DNA from: Hypericum androsaemum
Taxonomy: Eukaryota > Streptophyta > Magnoliopsida > Malpighiales > Hypericaceae
DNA length: 64,000 bases
Assembly (NCBI GenBank): GCA_963995505.1
Contig: OZ023196.1
Coordinates: 14,443,106-14,507,105 of the forward strand
Reading direction: 5' to 3'
Shown: in pieces, positions 45,817 through 58,446 of the stretch
Position numbering within the stretch: position 1 is the stretch's first letter
Layout of the letters: every line of letters begins with the position of its first letter
The notes under the pieces: model-generated
Seen by the model: the letters and a program-made list of their open reading frames with translations, nothing else
What the model was told of the DNA's origin: nothing
The model's database searches: none
Program-made: the position numbers and the translations under genes

Positions 45817-45948
45817 CCAACATACGAAAACGGGAAAGTTCTTTCCCCGCCATTTTCCAGCTAATAAGCCTCAACCCCTCACCTCATTTCCTCCTCCCAG
45901 ACAACCATTTCCCAAATTTCATTTCCAAAACTAATTTCTTCCGAAACA

Positions 45949-48900
45949 ATGCCTTCGATCGCGACTAGACGCACCGTTTCGTTCCCTTCCAACGAAGAGA
46001 CCGCGGCAGTTAACCCGAGGGTTGGATCCGACGGCGACGGCACCACACCCCGGAAACGGCGGTTGAGATCAGACGCCTCAGCTGAAACAGACTCCGCCAG
46101 GCGTAAGTCCCCTCGCCATTCGAGGCCTGCCACCTCTCCTCTAAAGGTGAGTTCCATTTTCAATTAGAAGATTTTGAATCGATGACTTCGGTTAAGTACT
46201 GTTTTTAATTGGTTTTTTGGATGTGGATGCGAGTAGGGAGCTCGAGAGGGACTTGATAAGAGGGCTGGGGGATTCCCAGTGAAGAGATCGTTGGTCGAGT
46301 TGATCGGGAAGGAGAACTGGAATCCGCGAGGCATGTTAATTTAATCTGAGAATGTAGGTTGTTTGATGTAGATTATGTGTTTGTGATTGTGATCTGGTTG
46401 TGTGTAGATGCGGAGCACGTGAGATCTGCAAAGGAGGCGATGCACGTGTCGACGATGCCATTTAACGTGGTGTGCAGAGAGGAGGAGCAGAAGAGGGTGC
46501 TTGATTTCTGTAAGGAGTGTGTGGAGCATGAGAAACCTGGGAGCTTGTACGTGTGCGGGTGCCCCGGGACAGGGAAGTCGCTGTCCATGGGGAAAGTGAC
46601 ACAGCATTTGGTCGATTGGGCGAAAGAGGTACGCTCTTTAGCTTTGTGGTTTTCGCATTGTTGAAGAGTATTCATTGACATTGGCACTAGAATGTTGTAG
46701 GTTCGAAACTTCGAGAATTTGTTGACATGGTTCGGAATGAAATACGAAGTTTGTGCTTATGAATTGTATGCTCCCCTTGTAAACTTGCTATACCTTTGTA
46801 ACCTTGAACTTGATGTTGCTTTGCCAAGCAGAGATGTCTCGAGCCTCCGGATGTGCTGACCTTGAATTGCACGTCTCTTGCGAACACATCGGAAATCTTC
46901 AGCAAGGTGACCTTGAAGTGTGTGCTTTTTGTTTTGTCTAAGCATCAGCTTCTATGTGTATTGTAACCCGATTTGGAAATTCTGTTTCTAGATAATGGGT
47001 AATATTCTTCCGACGAAGAAAGCCAACGGATCTACTTCGCCACTTCAACATCTGCAGAAATTTTACTCACAGCAGCAACAATCATCAGGAATGATGTAAG
47101 ACCTGCATAACAATAACTTATTTGAGAATGCAACTTGCAGAAGATAGATCTCGATTCGTTTCATATGTTAACATGTAGCTGCTCTTCATCCTGCAGGCTG
47201 ATAATTGCCGATGAGTTGGATTATTTGGTCACCAAGGACCGGGCGGTCCTCCACGACCTTTTCATGTTGACAACTTTCCCATTCTCTAGATGTATATTAA
47301 TAGGTAATATGTGTTTAGCATGTGCTTCTCAGGTTTCCTCTATGATGTCTTGTTGGCTACTTGTGCTAGAGCAAAATTTGTAATACAATCATTTCTTTTT
47401 CCAGGAGTAGCAAATGCCATAGACCTCGCAGATCGTTTTCTTCCGAGACTCCAGTCTTTGAATTGTGAGTTTGCAGTTTTCCCCCAACAAGTTTGCAGGA
47501 AAGAGCTTTATGATGACATTTTTTCTGCAATTATTTGGTTAAATCAATATATCCTTCGTTTCAGGTAAGCCTCAAGTTATTACTTTCAGAGCCTATTCCA
47601 AGGATCAGATTCTCAAAATATTACAGGAGAGGGTAAAGGTAATTTCCGTTAACTGTTTTAGTTTCCAATAAATAGTTACATAATCGAAGCAAATGGTTGA
47701 AAATTTGCAAGTTTTATCTGGACACTAATGTGCTATGCCAGCTAGCCTAACATTCTGAATGCGTTCATGAGTTTTAAAATTGTTTCTTTTTACCACCAGG
47801 CTCTACCTTACATGGTTTTTCAGCCTCAAGCATTGGAACTATGTGCTCGTGTAAGTCCACGATTTTGTACTCGATTTAAATTCACTGTACTTGTTTGATT
47901 TGGCATCTTTGCTAATGACTTTGATGCTTGATGTGCTGCAGAAAGTTGCAGCCGCATCTGGAGACATGAGGAAAGCTCTCTCTGTTTGCAGGTTGGTGAT
48001 CTATCATTTCTCATACATCTTCCAAAACCACAGCATTTGTATACCTCCATTCAGTCTAAACTCTTAAAAAGGTGAAACAACATTTGACTTACTTGTTCAG
48101 GAGCGCAATTGAGGTTTTGGAAGCAGAACTGAGGAATTCTGCTAGCTGTGACAATATGGATGCTTCAGAAAATGGATTGCGTGAGCAGGACAACGTTCTT
48201 CGTGGAATGCCTAAACCAATTGAAAGCACTGTCGTAAGTGATCTCGGCGTGATCATGTACTCTTGTTGTGTTTTCCAAACTTAAAAGGGGATTTACGACC
48301 CTTGCAGCCTCAGCAAACATGTCTGAGATCAGTCTCTTCATTTTGATAGGATTAGGTGCTTGGGGTTGGTGTTGGTTGTTGGTTGGAGGGGCAATTTCCA
48401 TTTGGAAGAACTCAGATCTTGTCCAATCAATTGAGTAGTTGAACAGTCTTGTTCAGGCATATGAACGAACTTTCGTAGAAATTTTGTGTGATCGGAACTT
48501 AGAATGTCTTGATTCAATGTTATACAGGTGAGGATCGATCATATGGCTAATGCTCTATCAAAGGCATATAAATCACCCGTGGTAGACACCATTCAGTCCC
48601 TTCCTCAGCATCAACAAGTAAGCTCCTTGCTTGAAATTGATGGTACTCTTTGGATGCTACACCTGCTACTAACAGGATATGAACTGCAGATTATATTATG
48701 CTCTGCGGTCAAGTTTTTCCGCGGCGGAAAGAAGGATACTACTGTTGCAGAGGTGTCTTTTTTTCATAGATTTATGAGTAAATGTGATTAGGTGGTCATA
48801 AGTGATCACTGACTTGCCCCCTTGTATGCAGCTTCATAGGTCTTACTTGGAGGTCTGCAAGTCGACCATGATGCCAGCGGTCGGGACATTGGAGTTCTTG

Positions 48901-49234
48901 GGCATGTGTCGGGTTCTCAGCGACCAGGTTGATGATTTTTCTCATTCATATGGGAACTAACATGAACTAGGTTCCTCCAGGCTGGTGTTTTATCTAATAC
49001 AAAAAGTAACTTAATTTGCAGGGACTTCTTAAACTTGGAGTAACTCGTGATGATAAGTTAAAAAGAGTTACACTGAAAGTAGATGAAGCAGACATCACCT
49101 TCGCATTGCAGGTACTATAGATTGAAAAAAGTATAATTCTTTAGGTTTTCTTGAGCAATCTTCATTCATCACATTCTAATTATACGAACTTGTTTGAACA
49201 GGGTGTTCGCTTTTTCCGGAATTGCCTCAAATGA
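45949..49234 (+). CDS. CDC6: Cell division control protein 6, replication licensing ATPase
   Basis: CDC6 binds ORC at origins and with CDT1 loads MCM2-7 in the nucleus. Sixteen coding exons: 45949-46146, 46237-46330, 46408-46628, 46832-46906, 46992-47095, 47197-47303, 47405-47464, 47565-47638, 47800-47850, 47942-47991, 48101-48233, 48528-48617, 48690-48752, 48832-48927, 49022-49111, 49202-49234; phases agree and give 512 aa, close to the Arabidopsis protein. Basic, disordered N-terminus with RTVSFPSNEE, TPRKRRLRSD, ARRKSPRHSRP (CDK-site and NLS-like), Walker A CGCPGTGKS, Walker B LIIADELDYL, sensor 1 GVANAIDLADRFLPRL, sensor 2 region SGDMRKALSVC, and a C-terminal winged-helix region. Intron 2 uses a GC donor. 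The 3' end faces RLK G with 334 bases between stops. Confidence 0.94.
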
Positions 49235-49568
49235 ATCTGTTTAAAACAACTGGCACATCCTTCTGTCCCGGTATCATCGAATTCTCCGTATAACCTATCC
49301 AATCGCATCGAGTTTCTGGAAGCAGTTGTTCATGAAGATATATAGAAAGCCTACAGCAAAAGCACATATTCATCCCCACCGACCAAAATCTGCAGTTGTA
49401 CTTTATACACACTCAATAGCTGTATTAAATTGGTTCTTTCTAATGGCTCTTACATGATCTGCAATTCCTAATCAACTGACATGTCAAATGTTGTACAAGA
49501 AACAATAATTATTGACTCTGATGAGGCAAAGCATCGCATTATATACAGATAAGTCTTGTAGTATTGTA

Positions 49569-52500
49569 TCATAGTTTATAAGAAGCATAGGAACTTTTGA
49601 TGGAATGAAGCTGTCTAACAACTTCACTCATATTCATCCTTTCGATGGGCGATTCCGATGAACATGACACTCCAATTGCAAGTACAGAGCGCAAGCACCC
49701 TCCAACATTTATGATCATATCGCTTGTGTTCTCTCCACTTCCAGTTTCTCCAATTGCTAGCTCCTCTCTTTCAATATCATCCAGCCCTTCTGTAGCTGCG
49801 CCTTCTCTTGCCACCTGATCATCTTGCAGATTCTGGGAAAGGGTTGGATCAATGATGGTCATGAGCCTATCAGGCAATGCCGCCTTCACAAAGTTGTGAA
49901 GATTCAGCCCATCCTCAAAGATTCCAGCGGTTGGTCTTCTTCCTGTGAAAATCTCGAGCAAGAGAATGCCATAGCTGTACACGTCTGCCTCTTTCGATGC
50001 TGCACCACCCGTTCCATACTCTGAAAGCCAGTAAACAAGGTTACACATTGACAGAGACTACAAAAATGTAAACTCTACATTCAGAAAGAAGTGTGAAGTG
50101 ACAATGAGTGAAACTCTTACCTGGAGCAGCGTAGCCAATGGTACCTTTGAGTCCTGTGGTGCTGGTTTGACTCTCAGCATGCTCATCATTGAGTGAAAGA
50201 AGCCTTGCTAGTCCGAAGTCGCTTACGCGTGCAACCATTTCTTGATCGAGGAGGATGTTGCTTGGCTTTAAGTCCCGATGGATGATTGGTACTTCGGAGA
50301 GGTCATGAAGGTAGTGCAAGGCAGATGCCACATCCAGCGCGATGTTTAGTCTCCGAAGAAGGTCCAGGTTTGTTGAATGGTTGTAACAATCAATTTCAGG
50401 ATGCAGCCATTTGTCAAGACTTCCATTTTCCATGTACTCAAAAACCAGAGCCATAAATTCATTGCCTTTATTATCCAAGCTCGAACAGTATGTGATGATC
50501 TTGACAAGATTCCGGTGTCGAATGTTTCTCAGTGCACTGCATTCTGCTTCAAAACTTTTGGAAGCTCCCTTCTGTTGAAGGTTAAGGACCTTGACAGCAA
50601 CCGGCCTTTCCACTTGATCAAGGTGCGCGATATATACATATCCGTAACTTCCAGAGCCGATTAAGTTGCTTGAAGAGAAGCTATCAGTTGCTTGATAAAG
50701 ATCCCTGTAAGAGACTTTCAGGAATTGATTCATACTGTCAGCTTCAGAAGATGCCTTCTTCTTTGGCTTTCTATTCCGGCTAAGAATTAGAAAGGCCAGT
50801 GCTGAAGCAACAACAAACAGAATGACAGAGATAATTATGGCTATGAGCTTAAATCTATTGGATTTCCCCTTCTTTTTCGATGCTTCGGGGCATCGTGGTA
50901 GGCCGAGTTCCGGGAGACCGCCACAGAGTTTGGTGTTGCCAACCAATGAGATGCTGCTTGGTTTACTGAAGATACCTTCAGTTGGTACTTCACCTTCAAG
51001 ATCATTGAAAGAAACATTCAGATAGGATAGATATGTCAGGTTTTGCAAGCCCTTCGGGATTTCTCCGGTCAGATTGTTTCTCGAAAGGTCCAAATACGCA
51101 ATGCTTTCCAGGGAAGTAATCGAGGAAGGAATACTTCCTCTGAAGAGGTTCCCTTGCATATAGAGATACTGCAGGCCTGAACATTCGCCAATTGTTGTAG
51201 GGACCTCACCCGAAAGCTCATTTTCCGACAAGTCCAGTATACTTAGATGTGTTAGCTTCTCGACTACTGGTGATAAATCTCCAGTGAATGCATTCTTCGA
51301 CAGGTTCAAGAATGTTGACAGCGATGATAGGCCTAGAAGCTGCTCCGGTATGGTTCCGTTGAAGTTATTTTGTGCAAGATCAGTTTGAAGCAAATTCACC
51401 AGATTTCCAATGCTTTGAGGCAGGCTTCCTTCAAAGCTATTCTCTGATAAATAGAGGCCGACCAATTGCGTCAGGTTGCCGATGAAGGATGGAACAGGAC
51501 CAGACAACAAGTTCCCATTCAAGCCAAAGCCTTGTAGCTTTTGTAGCTTCACAAAATCCGAAGGGATGTTACCCATTAACAGGTTATTAGCCATGTCCAA
51601 GACAATTAAGTTGACAAGATTACCAATCTCTGCAGGGATAATACCAGTGAATTGGTTCCGAGCAAAACTTAGTTTACTGAGTCGAACAGAGTAATTGCCG
51701 ATGCTGCTTGGCAAGCTTCCTCCAAGATTGTTACCAGGAATATACAAAATGTCAAGATTGCTACAATTTTGCAGGGATGCCAAGAAATCCACATCCTTTG
51801 TTGAGTTCCTTCCAAGGCTATTGTCACCAAGGTGTAACCACCACAGGTTCTGCAGATTCCCTAGATTAGTTGGAACCTGGCCAATGAAACTATTATACGA
51901 GATATCGAATATCTGCAGCCCCGTGGCATTCGCTATGGATCTTGGAATGGAACCATAAAACTTGTTATCAGAAATTCCAAAGAACTGTAGATTTGGTAGA
52001 GTCAGTCCCATGTCATCAGGCAGAGTCCCGGATAGCGGATTCGCTACCGTTGAAATGCCAACCATGGAAGAGATATTGAACAAGGCCGGAGGGATCATAC
52101 CTGATACGTTGTTCCCTCCTATGTACAAGAACTGCAATCCTGGCAATCTTCCCATGCTGTCAGGAATTTTACCGACAAAGTAGTTGAACGCCACAGAGAA
52201 GAAGGTCAACGACGTAATATTTCCGAGGGTAGGGGGGAATTCTCCCGAGAGGCTGTTCACAGAGAGCTGAATCTTCTCAAGCTTTACCAGTGAGCCGAGC
52301 CCCGGAGGGATTTCCCCTGACAAGTTGTTGTACATCAAGTACAAGAACCTGAGCTGAGAGCAGCCGGTCAGGTTGGCAGGAATCCCGCCTACAAGCGTAT
52401 TGTTGTTGAGGAAAAGCTGTTCCAGGCGGAACAATTTTCCGGTCTCCCGAGGAATCTCACCCGTCAAGCTGTTGTTCCTGAGATCAAGGAGCCTCAGGAA

Positions 52501-52821
52501 GCTCAAGTTGCCAATGTACGCCGAAACTGGACCGACCAATCGGTGGCCTTGCAGGACCAAAGATGTAACTCTCTGGTGCTGGCGTCCACAGGTCACTCCT
52601 GTCCAGTTACAGACAGGAATGGAATCACTCCACGAGTCGAAGACGCGATCAGGGTCGACCAGTATACGCTCTTTGAATTTGAGCAAGGCGAGCCTGTCCG
52701 TGTCATTTCCCGCTGCTTCGCCCTGGAGTAGCCATTGTGATGATATCAGGATGGCTAGAACGAGCACCTGATGGAGACAAACATCTGACAAGAGACGGCC
52801 ATTATCGTAGAGGAACTTCAT
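49569..52821 (-). CDS. LRR-XII receptor-like kinase G (intact)
   Basis: Join 52821-50121 and 50020-49569 with a 100-bp phase-1 intron (GTAAGAG..TTTCAG), 1050 aa. Start at 52821 because it gives MKFLYDNGR and a signal peptide (VLVLAILISSQWLLQGEAAG), as in paralogues; an in-frame ATG at 53016 would add 65 residues ahead of the signal sequence. LRRNT NDTDRLALLKFKERI with VCNWTGVTC, about 22 LRRs, LCGGLPELGLPRC cap, transmembrane about 655-681, P-loop GSGSYGYVY at 722, lysine 744, HRDLKPSN at 848, DFG at 868, APEYG across the junction. Plasma-membrane immune-type receptor; ligand unknown. It carries HRD rather than the HCD usual in EFR/FLS2/Xa21. Confidence 0.94.
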
Positions 52822-53840
52822 TAGTTGTGAGATGATACAAGTTGCAGAAGAAATTGTGACAGTACTTGGTTTTTCTCCAAAATGATTGTACCAGCTGCAA
52901 TAGTCAAATTTCTTTGGAATTTGAAGGGTTGAGAAGTTGAACACGTTACAACTCTTGATATCTGGGATAAGGGATTCGTGGTTTAAATAATGGAAGATGT
53001 TGTTTTGAACCTTCATTTATACTTTTAAAGTCAACATCTTCATTCTACTTGTCAGTTCCTACGGGAGTCTTGTAGGCAGGCCAGTGTCGATGGGTGAAAA
53101 ATAATGAATATGGCCTTCTAACTCGACAAAAGTTGGTCCAAGTAGTAAAAGAACTTTTTGTTATCGGAGAAAATGCTTTCCGCTCCCTTGGTAAAAGTAT
53201 AAAATCTAAAGGTGATCGACTTTCGACGTTATAAAGTGGAAATTGTCTCTCGACCATATCCCTATACATGTTAGAACTTGACTCTTTGAGATGGTAGTTG
53301 ACATAGGCAACAGCATCTTCATTTTTCACGTTGATTTAACCAACCTGCAGTCCCACAATGAGGACATTTCTACGAATCATCGAGTGATTGATGTGGGGAG
53401 CATAAGATACCATCATTTTCACTGAATCTTCTAAAAGTTTACCATCGCAGTTCTTCTTTCGTTCTCTCTCTCTTTCGAGTTAAGGGGGGCAAGGGTGCTT
53501 GAGTGCCGCACGGGTTAACTTGCGGGGAAAATTTTAGCCCGTGATACAGGGGAAGCACAGAATTTCTTTAACATTTTTTCTTCAACAGCCAAAGAGGAGA
53601 TTTGATATTCAACAAGGAAATTAGAGGTCAAGTGACGGATCACCAATGACACAAACTTGTGACAGTGCATAAAGTTACAGACTTCTCTAGTCCAAAAATG
53701 GCAACGTCAGAAGCACTTCTCTAGTCCTATGCTAAAACGGTAATTGCACAGAGAAATACTACTACTAACCCGAGTAACTTCCCACATTCAAATGCAGAGA
53801 TGGTTCGTTCCGAGCGGTGTATAATCCATGAGCAAAAGCA
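52822..53840. other. Intergenic between RLK G and DWF5
   Basis: Contains RLK G upstream sequence and DWF5 3'UTR. No additional gene; the small frames at 53045-53329 have no recognisable motif. Confidence 0.6.
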
Positions 53841-56800
53841 TCAGTAGATTCCCGGGACAACACGGTAACGAACCTTCTCGCAGTACAACTTCCAGTACTT
53901 CCCATACCTGCAAGCAAGATATGATAAATACTTTGTTCGACTATGTGAAATTGTGTACACAGATTCTGCAATGTGTATGACTGAGCATCCGCGAGAAGAA
54001 AGGCATTCTTCAGAATGTTCTCATTCAACTTGTATGGCCGTGCTCATGTGTAAGAGATTAACGATTGGATTCTACTTGATTGAAACGGAGAGTTGCTTAC
54101 TTTGAACGACAACGGTCATCATCCCTTGCAGCTCGGTCGAAAAGAAGGATGGTCAGGAAAGCGACGTAGAAGTAAGGCAGTGCCTGCAGAAAGAAGAGAA
54201 TAGCAATTAGCTTCTTGTCGTTCACGTGTGGAAACATCTCTCGAAACAAGTCTTACGTGATTAAAAAGTGCGGGTACAGTCCAGAAGAAAGCAGCTAGTA
54301 TTTCAGGTACATAATGGAAATGACGAGCTAATCCCCACCTGTAAAATCAATGGCAAATGACAAACAATCAAACTTTAATGCTAAATCTGGGAATACAGCG
54401 TATCCGTGGTTACATAGGGTATTAGGCCACCACATACCACCCCGACGTCAGAAGAAGACTCGACTTTGTTTCCCCAGATGTCGTCGTGTAGGTAGCCACA
54501 ATCTATCAAAAATATCAGAATCAGAATAAACTATACTACTTATTTCTCTTCGAGAACTGTAGATTTTGCTAAAAGGGTTGCCGAAGGTCATAATGGCAAC
54601 AGGTTCAACCACCTTGGATGGTGCTTTTCCCCAGACCAAGCATTTTCCATTCGTTCTCCGGAACTCTTGCCTTTGCCTGTCGCAGTCGTAGTTGATGTAG
54701 ATGCAGAGAATTCCAGCTAACAGAATATACAGGGCAAGCTGGAAGCAAAGGCAGGAAGAAAATGTTCACGCGGAAGGGCCTTGCAACTTAAAATCTGATA
54801 ATCTTCTCATAATGTTCTCTTAGACACCCCAGGTCCTAGCAACCTAAGTTAACTAAAGTTCAAGAATAATCCCGATGACGTCCATATAATCTCAACCCTT
54901 TTTAAGATCTTCTTGTTAAGCCCTCGAGATGATATTAGGCACATTTCACTAACAGGACACATGTACCTGTATGCCAAGATTTACGGGATGGTTGACGAGA
55001 TACATGCCAGGGGATGTATAGATAGAGGGCACCCACACCAAGCATCCCCAACAAATATAAAAACCAGCTGCCAAAGTGCCACAAGTAGAATTAGAGTAGA
55101 CGAAAAGTCAGCATAACGGATTTTAAGCAAGAATACATCCATCGAAAAACCTCCTGGCTCAGAAATGAAAATCCCATAAACAAGCTTTGCCTGACTAAGG
55201 GTAAATAACTACTCGGATAGCAATAACGGCGTGTATCTTAGCAAATTTTAAGCTACCACCAGTACAACAAGAGAATGGTATCAATGCCTTGTGCATTGAA
55301 TAAACTATGATTCGTTTATCTTAAAAACCATGTTTCCACATAACCGATGGACCAGAATTTTCCTCATTTACGAATAGATCATATCTCACCTTTGACAAAA
55401 TGAACAGAAACTTAGAGTTAGTTATATGCATATCATTCTGAATAGAAAAGGAAGAGAAACCAAAACAAGGGATGAGTGGACTGCGAAGTTAAAGACTATG
55501 AATAATTGTCTCCCTGTTCTGTGAAAGAATTTCTGCTTGTAATATTGGGCATGCCAAATTTAACATACTTATTATGTGATATCCTTCTGTTTATACACTA
55601 AATACCAACAAATTGGGAGAAAAATATCCAGCATAATTAGGTACAAACCTCGATCATGCGCAATGTCCATTGTGTTCCAGTAGCCGGCTTCCCACCAAAA
55701 GAACTTGGAAACATACACCAGCATCAATATTGTATTGACAAGCATGGAGTCGGCGACCTTTCCATCCCGCTCATACTAATTGCACATGAAATACATACGT
55801 CAGTGACTAAATTTTACAACGAGGGCAGCTGAGAGGTAAGACGCAATTATGTAATAGCAAAGTACAAATCCAAATAGAAGTATGCACAATTTTACAACAA
55901 TTGGATCATCGGGATCATTACAATAGAAAATCCAAGACAAAATTACCTGCGTAATGCAGTAAGTCAGTGCCAGAACAGCCCATGACATCATCCCAAATCT
56001 ACAGTTTGTGAACACTTTGATGTCAAAGTTCTTCCCGATTCGCGGATACAGCTCCATACCCTTCAGCAAGAACATAATATTATGCATAACATAGATCCCT
56101 AAGCCATACTGCTAAATAATGAGAAAAACATATATCGTCATTTGTCATCACAGCACTTCATTGGGACCACAATTCCAGATACCACAAGGTTGTGTCCTCG
56201 AACACAGCACTTACCCAATAGAAATCTATTATTAGGTTGCCACATGAACCAGAATCTGTCGAAGATGGAGCCAGATGACCCTTAAAAATGCAAACATGTC
56301 TGTTAGAGATGCAGAAGAGATCATTCAAATGGGTATTCTTATAATAATACAGCTAAAAGTCCTTACTTTGATGTACAGGAAAATGCAGAAGATGAAGCTT
56401 CCAAAAATTAGAGCAGAATATATCTCCCCTAAATGATCATAGACAATTTTCGGATCAAATATTCCAAACCTGAAACAAGAGAAACACAAATATTACTAAC
56501 AGCCATAATAGCGATTTCAGTTCACTTGATCACAAGTAAAGTGGCGTAATACTCACCACCAAAGGCCCAGATAAGTAACCAGGGTCACTACATAAGCCGC
56601 AACACCATTTGCCTGCAACAACAACACGACAACAGCTTGTGACTCCAAGCCCTAGAAACCTCCCAAACTTAATGGATACTCTCATCACGAAAAGAAAGAA
56701 AAGAATAGAAGGTACTGCATTACGTGTACAATGCGAGCAGAAGACAAACAGCAATGCGAAAGCATTACCTTATAAACTGGACGTTGACCTGTAGGAGAGA

Positions 56801-58238
56801 TTGGACCTTCAACCCTTTTTCCAGGTAAAAGAAGCTGAAGTGCAGCTTCAAAAGCCCCATATATTGCAATTATTTTCCAGGCAGTAGCAGAGGGTCTCGG
56901 CCATATGGTTACGAATCCCTGAAGTCCTTGCTGCTTCAGGTAGTCCCAAGTTTGAGTAACTGACCCATCGGCATGTACCATAGTATACCATCTGCATATA
57001 TGGGTTGAGAGCAATCAAACTTTTAAAAACAATACATACAAAGAGCCCAGAGATTCTCATTTACGAAGAGCTTAAACATGTGAATACAAACACGTATGTG
57101 CACCACATACAAACCAGCCTTGAGCGATATATACTACAACAAGCTTTGTCAAGTAGTACAAGAGCCCATAAAATAGCATATGTACGTTAGAGCACAATCA
57201 GAAGCAAACGATACAAAGCTGAAAAGTGGCTAGCCATACTTTGCAGCTCGCAAGCCTTCTGTAAAACCAAGCAGAACATCACATATAAGAGGGAACCAAG
57301 ATCGTCAAACCGAAGTGAACGAAATCAATCTGGATTGGTTCGGCTTCCAGAACGGATGGTAAGGGAATTTAGTAGTACAACGACTAAAAATGAGCTTAGG
57401 AACAAAACATGCCACTGCCAAGGGAATGCAGACTTTTTACTACTAGGCCCTTTTTTGAACCAGAAAAACCAAAAAAGCCACGAGATTTGACTTGCAAGAT
57501 CCCAATCGACGATCTGGGCATCTCTATACCACCTTAAAGTAACAACTTTATACTACTCGAGATCTGAAACCCCCCATAAATCCCTCCTCTCTTAATCTCA
57601 TCTACCTTCAAAGCTCCAATCTTGCCAGTGTACGACATCTTAACATCCCTAAAACATCAATACCAGAACACAATACCCTTTTCGAACATGCCTGGTAAGG
57701 GAATGCAGATTCTTTACTACTAGACCCTTTTTCGAATTAGAAAAGCCAAAAAAAGCCTCGAGATGTAACTTGCAAGTTCCCAATCAACGATCTGGGCATC
57801 TCTATACCACCTTAAACTAACAACCTTTACACAACTCAAGATCCGAAAACCGCCATAAATCTCCTAATCTCATTTTCACCTTCAAAGTTCCAATCTTGCA
57901 AGTGTACCACATCATAACATCCCACAAACATCAATAACAGAGCATCACCCCATCCCTAAACAATCAATTCCATGAAATTCTAACACCCCATTAAACCTAT
58001 TTCATGCAAGAGCTCCATGAAGTTGGCCCATCAATAGAAAACAAACCAAAAAAACCAAACTTTACACAAGATCTCCAAGCAACACAAACAAACTATATAT
58101 ATTGGATCAGATTGGAAAGAAGAAGAAGAAGGTGGAGAGATGGTTGACATACAGCAAGATGACGAAGGGAGGGCAGAGTGTGAGGAGCGAGAGCATCGAG
58201 GCATACGTCACCAATGGTGAATGCACTGTCTCTCCCAT
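53841..58238 (-). CDS. DWF5: 7-dehydrocholesterol reductase (sterol delta-7 reductase)
   Basis: NADPH-dependent reductase of the sterol B-ring 7(8) double bond in the ER, upstream of campesterol and brassinosteroids. Thirteen exons (minus): 58238-58153, 56991-56769, 56612-56557, 56469-56367, 56280-56215, 56060-55947, 55775-55649, 55067-54967, 54738-54613, 54502-54438, 54338-54257, 54183-54101, 53907-53841; every junction is GT-AG and in phase, giving 432 aa, the same length as Arabidopsis DWF5. Motifs: MGETVHSPLVTYASML start, WYTMVHADGSVTQTW, LLPGKRVEGPIS, YWGMELYPRIGKNFDIKVF, TNCRFGMMSWAVLA, FWWEAGYWNTMDIAHDR, LLLTSGWWGLARHFHYVPE, and the sterol reductase signature RAARDDDRCRSKYG near the C-terminus, ending RVVPGIY. 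Multiple hydrophobic membrane helices. Intron 1 (1161 bp) holds a tandem duplication. Confidence 0.96.
57422..57975. repeat. 277-bp tandem duplication in DWF5 intron 1
   Basis: GGGAATGCAGA..TTTTTACTACTAG at 57422 recurs at 57699; both copies carry ATCTGGGCATCTCTATACCA (about 57516 and 57789) and CATCAATA followed by CAGA. Copies differ at many sites, so it is an old duplication. No effect on splice sites. Confidence 0.85.
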
Positions 58239-58446
58239 CTCTCTAAGTTTTTCTCTCACTAGACTTGGTGTTCTTTCCTGGGTCAGGAGCGAGCGAACCC
58301 GTCAAGTGAAGTGGAGATGAGACCTACGACCCGGGAGGAGAGAGACTTGACTTGACTTGGCGTCAGTGCTTCGCTTTGTTGGGATTTTTTTTTAATGTGG
58401 ACTGACTGACAAGTCACGATTGGGTATCCACCCACTCCGCTGCTTT

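Noticed and set aside
52822..53016. 65-codon N-terminal extension of RLK G from ATG 53016
   Set aside because: It places polar sequence ahead of the signal peptide and has no match in the paralogues; start at 52821 preferred.
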